Below, piece after piece: positions 21,292-34,134 of a stretch of 64,000 nt of DNA. The translations under genes were made by a program, and so were the position numbers. Within the stretch, counting starts at the first letter, position 1. Every line of letters starts with the position of its first letter. The notes under the pieces were generated by a model. That model saw nothing but the letters and a program-made list of their open reading frames with translations, was not told the origin of the DNA and searched no databases. The stretch comes from Streptomyces sp. NBC_01497 (GTDB taxonomy: Bacteria; Actinomycetota; Actinomycetes; Streptomycetales; Streptomycetaceae): positions 6,820,001 through 6,884,000 of the forward strand of contig NZ_CP109427.1 of NCBI RefSeq assembly GCF_036250695.1, in the 5' to 3' direction.

Positions 21292-22407
21292 ATGTCAGAG
21301 GTGTACGCGGGCCGTCGTACCCGGCTGCGCGAGAGGTACGGCGCCTCACACGGCGCCGCGGCCCTGGTCTGCGGCCACGCCAACGTGCGTTACCTCGCCG
21401 GCGGGGCGCCGCCCGGCGCCGTCCTGCTGCTCGCGCCGGGTCAGGACGTGCTGCTGTGTCCCCGGGCGTCTGCCGAGGACACCGCGCCCGGACGGGTGGA
21501 CGAAGGACTGCGCGCCGTCGTCTGCGAGGAGGCGGGCGATCCGGCTGTCGCCGCGGCCCGCCTCCTCTCGGGTGCCGGGCGCGAGGCAGGCGCGGGCTCG
21601 CTCGCGGTGGAGGAGGACCACCTGACCGTCTCGCGGCACCGGGAGCTGGCCGCCGCCGTACCGGAACTGCGGCTCACCGACCTGGCGGGCGCCGTCGAGC
21701 AGCTGCGCGTGGTCAAGGACGAGGAGGAGATCTCCCGGCTGCGGATCGCCGCCGAGATCGCCGATCAGGCCCTCGGCGAACTGCTCGAATCGATCCTCGT
21801 CGGCCGCACCGAACGGCATCTCGCCCTGGAGCTGGAGCGCCGGCTCGTCGACCACGGCGCGGACGGACGGGCCTTCCCGACCTCCGTCGCCACCGGTCCG
21901 CACTCGGGGCGCCGGGCCCACCGGCCGAGCGACCGCAGGGTCGAGGAGGGCGATTTCCTGACCGTCAGCCTGGGCGCCGAGTACCGCGGCTACCGGTGTA
22001 GTGTCGCGCGTACGTTTGTCATCGGGACGTCCCCCGCGGACTGGCAGATCGACCTGTACGAGCTGGTCTTCGCGGCCCAGCGGGCCGGCCGGGAGGGGCT
22101 GCTGCCCGGCGTCGGCTGCCGCGACGTCGACCGCACGGTGCGGCAGCGGCTGGTCGCCGCGGGCCACGCGGAGGGACTGGACCCGTGCACAGGGCACGGT
22201 GTGGGGCTCGAAATCGTGGAGGAGCCGCAGTTGGCACCCGCGTCCATGGGTAAACTGGACGCCTGCGTGCCGGTCACCGTCGGACCTGGAGTGCACCTCC
22301 CGGGCCGGGGCGGCGTCCGGATCGATGACACGCTCGTCGTCCGCCCCGAGGCGGACGGCGGACCCGAGCTACTCACCATCACGACCAAGGAGCTGCTCGC
22401 GCTCTAG
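21292..22407 (+). CDS. M24 (Xaa-Pro peptidase/creatinase-fold) family protein with degenerate metal site
   Basis: The protein has 371 residues: an N-terminal creatinase-like domain at about 1-130 and a pita-bread domain from about 145. The sequence is clearly aminopeptidase P-like ([16 protein letters not shown]). However, the segments that normally carry the two metal-binding Asp residues read [13 protein letters not shown] and YRCSVARTF, with Ser at the expected Asp positions. The final ligand segment is [10 protein letters not shown], with Asp instead of Glu. The His of TGHG is kept. It may be a weak or non-catalytic peptidase, or use metal differently. It precedes efp by 73 bp, as pepP-like genes often do. 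Confidence 0.82.
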   Translation: MSEVYAGRRTRLRERYGASHGAAALVCGHANVRYLAGGAPPGAVLLLAPGQDVLLCPRASAEDTAPGRVDEGLRAVVCEEAGDPAVAAARLLSGAGREAGAGSLAVEEDHLTVSRHRELAAAVPELRLTDLAGAVEQLRVVKDEEEISRLRIAAEIADQALGELLESILVGRTERHLALELERRLVDHGADGRAFPTSVATGPHSGRRAHRPSDRRVEEGDFLTVSLGAEYRGYRCSVARTFVIGTSPADWQIDLYELVFAAQRAGREGLLPGVGCRDVDRTVRQRLVAAGHAEGLDPCTGHGVGLEIVEEPQLAPASMGKLDACVPVTVGPGVHLPGRGGVRIDDTLVVRPEADGGPELLTITTKELLAL

Positions 22408-22480
22408 GACCTGCTCGCACGGGGCCTGGGGAGCAGCGCACCCGTGGTCCCACCTGCTTCAGTCCAGGAGATCCGCAACC

Positions 22481-23047
22481 GTGGCATCCACCAACGACCT
22501 CAAGAACGGTTTGGTGCTCAAGCTCGACGGGAACCAGCTCTGGTCCGTCGTCGAGTTCCAGCACGTGAAGCCCGGCAAGGGCCCGGCCTTCGTGCGCACC
22601 AAGCTCAAGAACGTGCTGTCCGGCAAGGTGGTCGACAAGACCTTCAACGCCGGCGTGAAGGTCGAGACCGCTGTCGTCGACCGCCGCGACATGCAGTTCT
22701 CCTACATGGACGGCGAGTACTTCGTCTTCATGGACATGGGGACCTACGACCAGATCCACGTCAGCCGGGAGGTCGTCGGCGACGTCGCGAACTTCCTGCT
22801 GGAAGGCTTCGAGGGCACGGTCGCGATGTACGAGGGCAGCCCGCTGTACGTCGAACTGCCCGCAGCGGTCGAGCTGGTCATCGAGCACACCGACCCGGGT
22901 GTCCAGGGCGACCGCTCCACCGGCGGCACCAAGCCGGCGAAGCTGGAGACCGGCTACGAGATCGGCGTTCCGCTGTTCATCTCGACCGGCGAGAAGATCA
23001 AGGTCGACACGCGTTCGGGCGAGTACCTCGGCCGGGTGAACAGCTAA
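22481..23047 (+). CDS. efp: Translation elongation factor P
   Basis: The protein has 188 residues, the standard length, with three beta-barrel domains. EF-P enters the ribosomal E site and rescues polyproline stalls. The tip loop is KPGKGPAF, with Lys33 in a palindromic PGKGP. This matches the actinobacterial EF-P subfamily reported to work without lysine modification. Proline-rich proteins such as the one at 19918 would be likely clients. The start is GTG at 22481 with CCAGGAG about ten bases upstream. nusB follows after two bases. Confidence 0.97.
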   Translation: MASTNDLKNGLVLKLDGNQLWSVVEFQHVKPGKGPAFVRTKLKNVLSGKVVDKTFNAGVKVETAVVDRRDMQFSYMDGEYFVFMDMGTYDQIHVSREVVGDVANFLLEGFEGTVAMYEGSPLYVELPAAVELVIEHTDPGVQGDRSTGGTKPAKLETGYEIGVPLFISTGEKIKVDTRSGEYLGRVNS

Positions 23048-23049
23048 CC

Positions 23050-23478
23050 GTGGCCGCTCGCAACAACGCCCGGAAGCGCGCGTTCCAGATCCTCTTCGAG
23101 GCCGACCAGCGCGGCGAGTCCGTCGGCACGGTCATGGCTGACTGGATCCGGCACGCCAGGACCGACGACCGTCAGCCTCCGGTGACGGAGTTCACGATGG
23201 AGCTCGTCGAGGGTTACGCCGGACAGGCGACCCGTATCGACGATCTGATCTCGACCTACGCGGTGGGCTGGACGCTCGACCGCATGCCGGTCGTGGACCG
23301 CAACATCGTCCGTCTCGCCGCGTACGAGCTGGTCTGGGTCGACGGGACGCCGGACGCGGTGGCGATCGACGAGGCGGTGCAGCTCGCGAAGGAGTTCTCG
23401 ACCGACGAGTCGCCGTCCTTCGTCAACGGCCTGCTCGGCCGCTTCAAGGACCTCAAGCCGAGCCTGCGCCGCTCCTGA
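23050..23478 (+). CDS. nusB: Transcription antitermination factor NusB
   Basis: The protein has 142 residues, an all-helical RNA-binding protein that pairs with NusE (S10) on boxA RNA in rRNA antitermination. Motifs include RKRAFQILFEADQRGE at the N-terminus, DRNIVRLAAYEL near 82-93 and FVNGLLGRFKD near the C-terminus. The start is GTG at 23050, two bases after the efp stop, so the pair is co-transcribed. A long convergent gap separates it from bldD. Confidence 0.95.
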   Translation: MAARNNARKRAFQILFEADQRGESVGTVMADWIRHARTDDRQPPVTEFTMELVEGYAGQATRIDDLISTYAVGWTLDRMPVVDRNIVRLAAYELVWVDGTPDAVAIDEAVQLAKEFSTDESPSFVNGLLGRFKDLKPSLRRS

Positions 23479-23800
23479 CGGCCCGGCCTGCCCCGCTCCG
23501 TCCCATCGCGCGGACGGGGCGTCCGTACGCCCCAACGGGCCCGGTGGCCCGGCAGGGAAGCGTGTGACACGCCTGTGCGGCCCCTCGGCCCGTGGTGGAC
23601 AGGACGTCCGAGACGACGTCCCCGCCACGGGCCGCCGTGCGTCCCGACGCCGTCCGGCGGCCCGGGGCGGCCCGCCACGGGCGCCGCGATACGGATGGGT
23701 GACACCTGTGACGGGCTGCCGCGGGCTGTGATCCCCGCCACGGTGCCTGCCGTGCGATCCAGTGCGATGCCGTGGCGCGCCGAGCCCCGCCCGTGGCGCG

Positions 23801-23820
23801 GACCGTGGCATGCCACGGTC
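23801..23820. repeat. 20-bp perfect palindrome
   Basis: GACCGTGGCATGCCACGGTC is identical to its reverse complement over all 20 bases, with no loop. This suits a dimeric DNA-binding protein better than an RNA hairpin. Several further CCACGG/CCGTGG motifs precede it from 23590. The bound protein, if any, is unknown. Confidence 0.8.
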
Positions 23821-24036
23821 GCTGTCAGGACCTTGGGGGCTCACCGCCCCACCGGCCGGCCCGTGCGGGGCTCTGCCGCGGCCCAGGGGCCCGCGGGGCC
23901 GTCGGGCGCCCGCGGGGGCGGCCCCGTGTCCGGAAACCGTCGTACGGCCGTCCGAGAGCGGTGGCGGGGCCCCGGGCCCGCCGAGCGGAGGCGGGGCTCG
24001 GCCGTCGCTCGTAGGCAATCACGTTGCGCATATGCC

Positions 24037-24071
24037 GAGGGGCGAGCTTCCCCGAAGGGTGCTCGCCCCTC
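24037..24071 (-). terminator. Terminator downstream of bldD
   Basis: GAGGGGCGAGC (24037-24047) pairs perfectly over 11 bp with GCTCGCCCCTC (24061-24071), with a 13-base loop. It lies 47 bp beyond the bldD stop. There is no T-run on either side. Confidence 0.7.
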
Positions 24072-24117
24072 AGGACGTGACGTTTCTGCTGCTTTTGTCC
24101 CCGAGGGATCCGGGCTG

Positions 24118-24618
24118 TCAGCCCTCCTCGTGCGCCACCGCTCGCCTGGCGTCGGCGCCGAGGACGCCCCAGTTGATGAGCTGCTCGGTGAGGACCGAGG
24201 GCGACTGGTCGTAGATCACGGCCAGCGTGCGCAGGTCGTCCTGGCGGATCGACAGCACCTTGCCGTTGTAGTCCCCGCGCTGGCTCTGGATCGTCGCCGC
24301 GTAGCGCTGGAGGGGCCCGGCCTTCTCCGCCGGCACATGGGCCAGCCGCTCCAGGTCCAGGACCAGCTTCGGCGGCGGCTCGGCAGCCCCGCCGGGGGTC
24401 GTGCCGGGAAGCAGCTCCTGGACCGGGACGCCGTAGAAATCAGCGAGCTCGGCGAGGCGCTGCACCGTCACGGCGCGGTCACCGCGCTCGTAGGAACCGA
24501 CCACCACGGCCTTCCAACGCCCTTGGGACTTCTCCTCCACACCGTGGAGTGACAGGCCCTGCTGGGTGCGGATGGCCCGGAGTTTGGTCCCGAGCTGTTT
24601 TGCGTATTCGCTGGACAT
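24118..24618 (-). CDS. bldD: Developmental master regulator BldD
   Basis: The protein has 166 residues. The N-terminal Xre-type helix-turn-helix (about 7-70: LRAIRTQQGLSLHGVEEKS, VVVGSYERGDR) binds DNA as a dimer. The C-terminal domain binds tetrameric cyclic di-GMP. Its signature is intact: RGD at 114-116 and RQDD at 125-128, exactly the positions used in characterised Streptomyces BldD. With c-di-GMP bound, BldD represses sporulation genes during vegetative growth. It is monocistronic, flanked by its own promoter and box upstream and a hairpin downstream, and divergent from pyrR. The start is ATG at 24618 with GGGGAG upstream. Confidence 0.98.
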   Translation of the reverse strand: MSSEYAKQLGTKLRAIRTQQGLSLHGVEEKSQGRWKAVVVGSYERGDRAVTVQRLAELADFYGVPVQELLPGTTPGGAAEPPPKLVLDLERLAHVPAEKAGPLQRYAATIQSQRGDYNGKVLSIRQDDLRTLAVIYDQSPSVLTEQLINWGVLGADARRAVAHEEG

Positions 24619-24641
24619 ATGGCTCCCCGGACGAAGTCTCG

Positions 24642-24654
24642 TAACTCACTGTAA
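24642..24654 (-). promoter_or_regulatory. BldD box (autoregulatory operator)
   Basis: On the minus strand this reads TTACAGTGAGTTA. The published BldD consensus TnACnC(A/T)GnGTnA is matched at all but one of its defined positions (G for C at position 6). It lies directly downstream of the -10 element, where BldD would block its own promoter. Confidence 0.65.
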
Positions 24655-24683
24655 GGTTACGCAGCGTTACCCTGATGCGTCAA
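24654..24683 (-). promoter_or_regulatory. bldD promoter
   Basis: On the minus strand TTGACG (24678-24683) and TAACCT (24654-24659) are separated by 18 bases, a good sigma-HrdB-type match. It predicts transcription starting near 24647, inside the BldD box, with a leader of about 30 bases. Confidence 0.6.
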
Positions 24684-24744
24684 GCCGGATGGTCCGTACC
24701 GGATACTCCCGAGGGTCCCCCGGGGGTCGCGGGTCCGCCACTGG

Positions 24745-24750
24745 TAGGAT
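24745..24750 (+). promoter_or_regulatory. Candidate -10 of the pyr operon
   Basis: TAGGAT lies 65 bp before the pyrR ATG and would give a leader of about 60 bases containing the PyrR loop. No TTGAC-like -35 is seen at the right distance. Confidence 0.4.
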
Positions 24751-24783
24751 GCATGGCGCAATCATGACGTCCTTTAACGTCCG

Positions 24784-24793
24784 TCCTGTGAGG
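24784..24793 (+). promoter_or_regulatory. PyrR-binding loop in the pyrR leader
   Basis: TCCTGTGAGG matches the conserved core UCCNGNGAGG of PyrR-binding RNA loops. The pyrR Shine-Dalgarno GGAGG (24801-24805) lies only eight bases downstream. In mycobacteria PyrR bound to such a loop blocks translation initiation instead of terminating transcription. The absence of a terminator-like hairpin with a T-run here favours the same mechanism. UMP/UTP would be the signal. Confidence 0.55.
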
Positions 24794-24815
24794 CGGAGAA
24801 GGAGGTCCGTTTTCC

Positions 24816-25415
24816 ATGAGTTCCATGGATGCAGACAGCACGGAAAATCTCTCCGGCGCCGGCGCCGCACGGCCCGTCCTGGAAGCACCCGACATCGCGC
24901 GGGTGCTCACCCGCATCGCCCACGAGATCGTGGAGCGCGCCAGGGGCGCGGACGATGTGACGGTGCTCGGCATTCCCACCCGCGGTGTCTTCCTCGCCCG
25001 CAGGGTCGCGGCGAAGCTTCAGGAGATCACCGGCAGGGTGGTCCCCGTCGGTTCGCTCGACATCACGATGTACCGGGACGACCTGCGGATGCGGCCCGCG
25101 CGGGCCCTGGCCCGCACGGAGATCCCCGGGGACGGCGTCGACGGCAGGCTGGTCGTCCTCGTGGACGACGTCCTGTTCTCGGGCCGTACGATCCGCGCGG
25201 CGCTCGACGCGCTCGGGGACATCGGCCGCCCGCGCGCGGTCCAGCTCGCGGTCCTCGTGGACCGCGGCCACCGCGAGCTGCCGATCCGCGCCGACTACGT
25301 GGGCAAGAACCTCCCGACCTCCCTCAGGGAGACCGTCAAGGTCCAGCTCAGCGAGATGGACGGGCGCGACACCGTACTGCTCGGCGTCAAGCAGCCCGCG
25401 TCCGGCGAGCGCTAG
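24816..25415 (+). CDS. pyrR: Pyrimidine operon regulator / uracil phosphoribosyltransferase PyrR
   Basis: The protein has 199 residues. PyrR binds the leader RNA of pyr genes when UMP is high and has UPRTase activity. The PRPP-binding motif [20 protein letters not shown] is near 114-133, with [12 protein letters not shown] near 52-63 and [12 protein letters not shown] near 80. The first 20 residues are an extra Ser/Asp/Gly tail. The start is ATG at 24816, ten bases after GGAGG; a second ATG at 24825 is also possible. It is the first gene of the UMP operon. Confidence 0.95.
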   Translation: MSSMDADSTENLSGAGAARPVLEAPDIARVLTRIAHEIVERARGADDVTVLGIPTRGVFLARRVAAKLQEITGRVVPVGSLDITMYRDDLRMRPARALARTEIPGDGVDGRLVVLVDDVLFSGRTIRAALDALGDIGRPRAVQLAVLVDRGHRELPIRADYVGKNLPTSLRETVKVQLSEMDGRDTVLLGVKQPASGER

Positions 25416-25542
25416 CGGCCCTCCACGGGCCCGTCGCGCGCCCCTCGGGGCGCGCACCCGGACCCCGCCCGTCCTGACCTGCCACGGCCGCGAGCGCGCG
25501 CCCGCGCGCGTTCACGCACCAGACCCACCGGAGCACACCGAG

Positions 25543-26592
25543 ATGCTGCGTCTCCCCGGGGCGAACCCCCGGACACCAGGCCACCTGATCTCCGCCGCCG
25601 ACCTCTCCCGCGACGACGCCGTCCTGATCCTCGACACCGCCGAGGAGATGGCACGGGTCGCGGACCGGCCCATCAAGAAGCTGCCCACCCTGCGGGGACG
25701 GACGGTGGTGAACCTCTTCTTCGAGGACTCCACGCGGACGAGGACGTCCTTCGAGGTGGCGGCCAAGCGGCTGTCCGCCGACGTCATCAACTTCTCCGCC
25801 AAGGGCTCGTCCGTGTCCAAGGGCGAGTCCCTGAAGGACACGGCCCTCACCCTGGAGGCGATGGGCGCCGACGCCGTCGTCATCCGGCACAGCGCCTCCG
25901 GGGCCCCCTACCGGCTCGCCACGTCGGGCTGGATCGACGGCGCCGTCGTCAACGCGGGCGACGGCACCCACGAGCACCCCACCCAGGCCCTGCTGGACGC
26001 CTTCACACTGCGCCGCAGGATCGTCGGCGCCGACGCCGGCCTCGGCAGGGACCTCGACGGCGTGCGCGTCACGATCGTCGGCGACGTCCTGCACAGCCGC
26101 GTCGCCCGCTCCAACGTCCTGCTGCTGCACACGCTCGGGGCGCACGTCACCCTGGTTGCCCCGCCCACCCTGGTGCCGGTGGGCGTCGGCGCCTGGCCGT
26201 GCGAGGTCTCCTACGACCTGGACGAGGCACTGCCCGGGACGGACGCCGTGATGATGCTGCGCGTGCAGCGCGAGCGCATGAACGCGGCGTTCTTCCCCAC
26301 CGAGCGCGAGTACTCCCGCCGCTACGGCCTGGACGCCGACCGGATGAACCGCATGCCGGACGGCGCCCTCGTGATGCACCCCGGGCCGATGAACCGGGGC
26401 ATGGAGATCACCGCCGAGGTCGCGGACTCGCCGCGCGCCACCATCGTCGAGCAGGTCGCGAACGGCGTCTCCATCCGCATGGCCGTCCTGTACCTGCTGC
26501 TCGGAGGCAACGAACCGGCCGTGGCCCAGCCCCGACCGAGCGCCACCGACACCGTCACGACGTCCACCGGCGTCACCGAGGAGAGCAAGTGA
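25543..26592 (+). CDS. pyrB: Aspartate carbamoyltransferase catalytic subunit
   Basis: The protein has 349 residues, slightly long. It joins carbamoyl phosphate to aspartate. Motifs are the carbamoyl-phosphate loop [13 protein letters not shown] near 57-69, [14 protein letters not shown] near 87-100, [14 protein letters not shown] near 136-149 and [12 protein letters not shown] near 280. The ATG at 25543 with GGAG upstream is the only reasonable start. It adds about 14 residues ([12 protein letters not shown]) before the usual HLISAADL beginning. The tail after residue 325 is Thr/Pro-rich. No pyrI-like regulatory gene is present. It overlaps pyrC by four bases. Confidence 0.95.
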   Translation: MLRLPGANPRTPGHLISAADLSRDDAVLILDTAEEMARVADRPIKKLPTLRGRTVVNLFFEDSTRTRTSFEVAAKRLSADVINFSAKGSSVSKGESLKDTALTLEAMGADAVVIRHSASGAPYRLATSGWIDGAVVNAGDGTHEHPTQALLDAFTLRRRIVGADAGLGRDLDGVRVTIVGDVLHSRVARSNVLLLHTLGAHVTLVAPPTLVPVGVGAWPCEVSYDLDEALPGTDAVMMLRVQRERMNAAFFPTEREYSRRYGLDADRMNRMPDGALVMHPGPMNRGMEITAEVADSPRATIVEQVANGVSIRMAVLYLLLGGNEPAVAQPRPSATDTVTTSTGVTEESK

Positions 26593-27881
26593 GCAAGAAC
26601 AAGATCCTTATCCGCGGTGCCCGGGTACTCGGCGGCCGACCGGCGGACGTCCTGATCGAGGGCGAAACGATCAGCCAGGTCGGCACGGACCTCGACGCCG
26701 CAGGCGCCACCGTCGTGGAGGGCGAGGGCCAGGTCCTGCTGCCCGGCCTCGTCGACCTCCACACCCACCTGCGCGAGCCGGGCCGCGAGGACTCCGAGAC
26801 GGTCCTCACCGGCACCAGGGCCGCCGCCAGGGGCGGCTTCACCGCCGTGCACGCCATGGCCAACACCTTCCCCGTCGCCGACACCGCGGGCGTGGTCGAG
26901 CAGGTCTGGCGGCTCGGGCAGGCCTCCGGCTACTGCGACGTCCAGCCCATCGGCGCCGTCACCGTCGGCCTGGAGGGCAAGCAGCTGGCCGAACTCGGCG
27001 CCATGCACGACTCGGCCGCGCAGGTCCGCGTCTTCTCCGACGACGGCAAGTGCGTCGACGACGCCGTGATCATGCGGCGCGCCCTGGAGTACGTGAAGGC
27101 CTTCGACGGCGTCGTCGCCCAGCATGCGCAGGAGCCCCGGCTGACCGAGGGCGCCCAGATGAACGAGGGGGTCGTCTCCTCGGAACTGGGACTCGGCGGC
27201 TGGCCCGCCGTCGCCGAGGAGTCGATCATCGCCCGGGACGTGCTGCTGGCCGCGCACGTCGGCTCCCGCGTGCACATCTGCCACCTGTCCACCGCGGGCT
27301 CCGTGGAGATCGTGCGCTGGGCGAAGTCCAAGGGCTGGAACGTCACCGCCGAGGTGACCCCGCACCACCTGCTGCTGACCGACGAGCTGGTCCGCTCGTA
27401 CGACCCGGTCTACAAGGTCAATCCGCCGCTGCGCACCGACGCCGACGTGATGGCGCTGCGCGAGGCGCTGGCCGACGGCACGATCGACTGCGTCGCCACC
27501 GACCACGCGCCGCACCCGCACGAGGACAAGGACTGCGAGTGGGCCGCGGCCGCCATGGGCATGGTCGGACTGGAGACGGCCCTGTCCGTGGTGCAGGAGA
27601 CCATGGTCGACACCGGCCTGATCGACTGGGCGGGCGTCGCCGACCGGATGTCGTTCCGTCCGGCCGCCATCGGCCGGCTCGCCGGTCACGGCCGCCCGCC
27701 GGCCGCGGGCGAGCCCGCGAACCTCGTGCTCGTCGACCCGGCATACCGTGGTGCGGTGGACCCCGCGGACTTCGCCTCCCGCAGCCGCAACAGCCCCTAC
27801 GCGGGCCGCGAGCTGCCGGGGCGTGTCACCCACACCTTCCTGCGGGGCAAGGCCACGGTCACCGACGGGAATCTCGCATGA
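26589..27881 (+). CDS. pyrC: Dihydroorotase
   Basis: The protein has 430 residues, the class I form. The metal-binding [14 protein letters not shown] lies near 56-69, HICHLST and [10 protein letters not shown] supply the zinc histidines, and [16 protein letters not shown] supplies the catalytic Asp. It cyclises carbamoyl aspartate to dihydroorotate. The start is GTG at 26589 inside the pyrB stop. The stop overlaps the next gene by four bases. Confidence 0.95.
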   Translation: MSKNKILIRGARVLGGRPADVLIEGETISQVGTDLDAAGATVVEGEGQVLLPGLVDLHTHLREPGREDSETVLTGTRAAARGGFTAVHAMANTFPVADTAGVVEQVWRLGQASGYCDVQPIGAVTVGLEGKQLAELGAMHDSAAQVRVFSDDGKCVDDAVIMRRALEYVKAFDGVVAQHAQEPRLTEGAQMNEGVVSSELGLGGWPAVAEESIIARDVLLAAHVGSRVHICHLSTAGSVEIVRWAKSKGWNVTAEVTPHHLLLTDELVRSYDPVYKVNPPLRTDADVMALREALADGTIDCVATDHAPHPHEDKDCEWAAAAMGMVGLETALSVVQETMVDTGLIDWAGVADRMSFRPAAIGRLAGHGRPPAAGEPANLVLVDPAYRGAVDPADFASRSRNSPYAGRELPGRVTHTFLRGKATVTDGNLA

Positions 27882-28558
27882 CTTCTGCGCACCTCTCCGC
27901 CCTCCTGCCCACCGCCCGGCTCGCCGAGGGCAAGCACTCGGCGCCCGTGACGGACTGGAGCGGCCGCATCGGCTGGCTCGTCGGGCTGGCGATCCTCATC
28001 GCGCTCGTGTACTGGCTGATGCGCCAGGGCTGGAAATGGCGCGGCAATCTCCAGTCGGACGTACCGGAACTGCCAGCCGTGCCGGAGCGGCAGGGCACCG
28101 TCAAACTGACCATGAGCGGCCGCTACCACGGCTCGACCACCGCGGGGCAGTGGCTCGACCGCATCGTGGCCCACGGCCTCGGCGCCCGCAGCCGCGTCGA
28201 GCTGACCCTCACGGACGCGGGCCTCGAAGTCGTACGGCCCGGGGCGAACGACTTCTTCGTACCGGCGGGCCGGCTCCGCGAGGCCCGGCTCGACAAGGGC
28301 ATCGCGGGCAAGGTGCTCGCGGAGGGCGGCCTGCTGATCGTGACCTGGGAACACGGCGACAGGCTGCTCGACTCCGGCTTCCGCTCCGACCGCTCGGCGC
28401 AGCACGCCGCCTGGGTCACCGCCATCAACGCCGCGCGCCCGCCCGAGCGGGCCGCCGCCCCCGGTACCGCCGACGGGACGGCGAGGTCCGTCCCACCGGC
28501 GCACGCCACCACCGCACAGACCGCACAGACCGCCACAACGGAAGGCCCCGCACGATGA
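27878..28558 (+). CDS. Conserved membrane protein of the pyrC-carA interval (PH-like domain)
   Basis: The protein has 226 residues. One membrane helix lies at about 29-48 ([18 protein letters not shown]), followed by a soluble beta-rich domain at about 70-185 ([38 protein letters not shown]) and a disordered Ala/Thr tail. A similar small membrane protein sits between pyrC and carA across actinobacteria (for example Rv1382 in M. tuberculosis), with unknown function. Overlaps of four bases with both neighbours imply coupled translation with the pyrimidine enzymes. It has no catalytic motif. Confidence 0.85.
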   Translation: MTSAHLSALLPTARLAEGKHSAPVTDWSGRIGWLVGLAILIALVYWLMRQGWKWRGNLQSDVPELPAVPERQGTVKLTMSGRYHGSTTAGQWLDRIVAHGLGARSRVELTLTDAGLEVVRPGANDFFVPAGRLREARLDKGIAGKVLAEGGLLIVTWEHGDRLLDSGFRSDRSAQHAAWVTAINAARPPERAAAPGTADGTARSVPPAHATTAQTAQTATTEGPAR

Positions 28559-29695
28559 CCCCCTCGTCCACCCGGGGAACCGCCCTCAGCCAGGCGTCCC
28601 CCGCCGTACTCGTCCTGGAGGACGGCCGCGTTTTCCGCGGCCGCGCCTACGGGGCAGTGGGGGAGACCTTCGGCGAGGCCGTGTTCTCCACCGGAATGTC
28701 CGGCTACCAGGAGACCCTGACCGATCCCTCGTACCACCGTCAGGTCGTCGTCATGACGGCCCCGCACATCGGCAACACCGGTGTGAACGACGAGGACCGC
28801 GAGTCGCGCAGGATCTGGGTCTCCGGCTACGTCGTACGCGACCCCGCGCGCGTCCCGTCGAACTGGCGCTCCCGCCGCACCCTCGACGACGAACTCGTGG
28901 AGCAGGGAGTCGTGGGCATCAGCGGCGTCGACACCCGCGCCCTCACCCGCCACCTGCGCGAGCGCGGCGCGATGCGCGTCGGCATCTTCTCCGGCGACGC
29001 GCTGGCCGGCGAGGACGCACTCCTGGAGCGCGTGCGGCAGGCCCCCGAGATGACCGGCGCGGACCTGTCCGCCGAGGTCACCACCGAGGAGGCCTACGTC
29101 GTGCCCGCGATCGGGAGGAAGAAGTTCACCGTCGCGGCGCTCGACCTCGGCATCAAGGGCATGACCCCGCAGCGCATGGCCGAGCGGGGCATCGAGGTGC
29201 ACGTCCTGCCGGCCGCCGCGAGCCTGGAGCAGGTCTACGCGGTGAACCCGGACGGCGTCTTCCTCGCCAACGGCCCCGGCGACCCGGCCACCGCCGACCT
29301 GGGCGTCGTGCGCGGAGTCCTGGAGCGCGGTACCCCGCTGTTCGGGATCTGCTTCGGCAACCAGCTGCTCGGACGGGCGCTCGGCTTCGGCACCTACAAG
29401 CTCAAGTACGGGCACCGCGGCATCAACCAGCCCGTGCAGGACCGCACGACCGGCAAGGTCGAGGTGACCGCGCACAACCACGGCTTCGCCGTGGACGCGC
29501 CGCTCGACCGGGTCACCGAGACGCCCTATGGGCCGGCCGAGGTCACCCACGTCTGCCTCAACGACGACGTCGTCGAGGGCCTGCGCCTGGTGGACCGGCC
29601 GGTCTTCAGTGTCCAGTACCACCCCGAGGCCGCCGCGGGCCCGCACGACGCCGCGTACCTGTTCGACCGCTTCACCAAGCTCATGGAGGACCAGC

Positions 29696-29703
<8 letters not shown>
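28555..29703 (+). CDS. carA: Carbamoyl-phosphate synthase small (glutaminase) subunit
   Basis: The protein has 382 residues. The N-terminal half is the small-subunit-specific domain ([37 protein letters not shown]). The C-terminal half is a class I glutamine amidotransferase with the nucleophile in [15 protein letters not shown], and the His-Glu pair in [11 protein letters not shown]. It releases ammonia from glutamine for CarB. The carbamoyl phosphate serves both pyrimidine and arginine synthesis. The ATG at 28555 overlaps the preceding gene, and carA overlaps carB by eight bases. Confidence 0.96.
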
Positions 29704-33016
<3,313 letters not shown>

Positions 33017-33024
33017 GGCGCCTC

Positions 33025-34134
33025 ATGTACGCCCTCCTCTTCCGGCTCGTCTTTCGGCGCATGGACGCCGAACGGGCCCACCACATGGCGTTCGGGTGGA
33101 TCAGGCTCGCCGCGCGCGTGCCCGTGCTGCGTACGTACGTGGCGGCCACCCTCGCGCCCCGCCACGAGGAGCTGCGCACCGAGGCCTTCGGGCTGCGGAT
33201 GCACGGCCCCTTCGGTCTGGCGGCGGGCTTCGACAAGAACGCCGTCGCGATCGACGGCATGGCGATGCTCGGCTTCGACCATGTCGAGATCGGGACCGTC
33301 ACCGCGCGGCCCCAGCCGGGAAATCCGCGGACGCGGCTGTTCCGGCTGGTGCCCGACCGGGCCCTGATCAACCGCATGGGGTTCAACAACGACGGATCCG
33401 TGGCGGTCGCCGGCCGCCTCGGCGCCCGCCGGGAGGTCTTCCGTACGGTCGTCGGTGTCAACATCGGCAAGACGAAGGCCGCGCCCGAGTCCGAGGCCGT
33501 CGACGACTACGTCGCCTCGGCCGGGCGGCTCGCGCCGCACGCCGACTACCTGGTCGTCAACGTCAGCTCCCCGAACACGCCGGGGCTGCGCGACCTCCAG
33601 GCCGTCGGCCACCTGCGGCCGCTGCTGAGCGCCGTCAGGGAGGCGGCCGACGCCGCCGTGCCCGGGCGGCGGGTGCCGCTGCTGGTGAAGATCGCGCCCG
33701 ATCTCGCGGACGAGGACGTCGACGCGGTCGCCGACCTCGCCGTCGAACTCGGCCTCGACGGGATCATCGCCACCAACACCACCATCGCGCGCGATGCTCT
33801 CGGCCTCGCGTCGCCTGCCACGCTGACCGGCGAGACCGGCGGCCTGTCCGGAGCGCCGCTCAAGGAACGGTCCCTGGAGGTCCTGAGGCGCCTGTACGCA
33901 CGCGTGGGGGACCGGATCACCCTGGTGGGCGTCGGCGGCGTGGAGAACGCCGAGGACGCCTGGCAGCGGATCCTCGCCGGCGCCACCCTCGTCCAGGGCT
34001 ACAGCGCCTTCATCTACCAGGGGCCCTTCTGGGCGTGTGCAATCCACAAGGGGCTGGCCGCGCGCCTGTCGGCGAGCCCCCACGCGACACTCGCCGACGC
34101 CGTCGGCGCCAATGTCAGGAAGGTGGCCGCGTGA
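33025..34134 (+). CDS. pyrD: Dihydroorotate dehydrogenase (quinone), class 2
   Basis: The protein has 369 residues. The N-terminal hydrophobic/amphipathic segment ([20 protein letters not shown]) is typical of membrane-associated class 2 enzymes. FMN-binding segments are [37 protein letters not shown] and [15 protein letters not shown], the last carrying the class 2 catalytic Ser. It oxidises dihydroorotate to orotate with quinone. It starts eight bases after carB and overlaps pyrF by four. Orotate phosphoribosyltransferase (pyrE) is not in the window. Confidence 0.96.
   Translation: MYALLFRLVFRRMDAERAHHMAFGWIRLAARVPVLRTYVAATLAPRHEELRTEAFGLRMHGPFGLAAGFDKNAVAIDGMAMLGFDHVEIGTVTARPQPGNPRTRLFRLVPDRALINRMGFNNDGSVAVAGRLGARREVFRTVVGVNIGKTKAAPESEAVDDYVASAGRLAPHADYLVVNVSSPNTPGLRDLQAVGHLRPLLSAVREAADAAVPGRRVPLLVKIAPDLADEDVDAVADLAVELGLDGIIATNTTIARDALGLASPATLTGETGGLSGAPLKERSLEVLRRLYARVGDRITLVGVGGVENAEDAWQRILAGATLVQGYSAFIYQGPFWACAIHKGLAARLSASPHATLADAVGANVRKVAA

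Larger units (their letters stand above)
23479..24117. other. 639-bp convergent gap between nusB and bldD
   Basis: No gene is supported. An imperfect GCCCCG...GGACGGGGC hairpin near 23492-23522 may end the nusB transcript. The middle carries repeated GCCACGG/CCGTGGC motifs ending in a 20-bp perfect palindrome. The right end has the bldD terminator. Confidence 0.65.
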
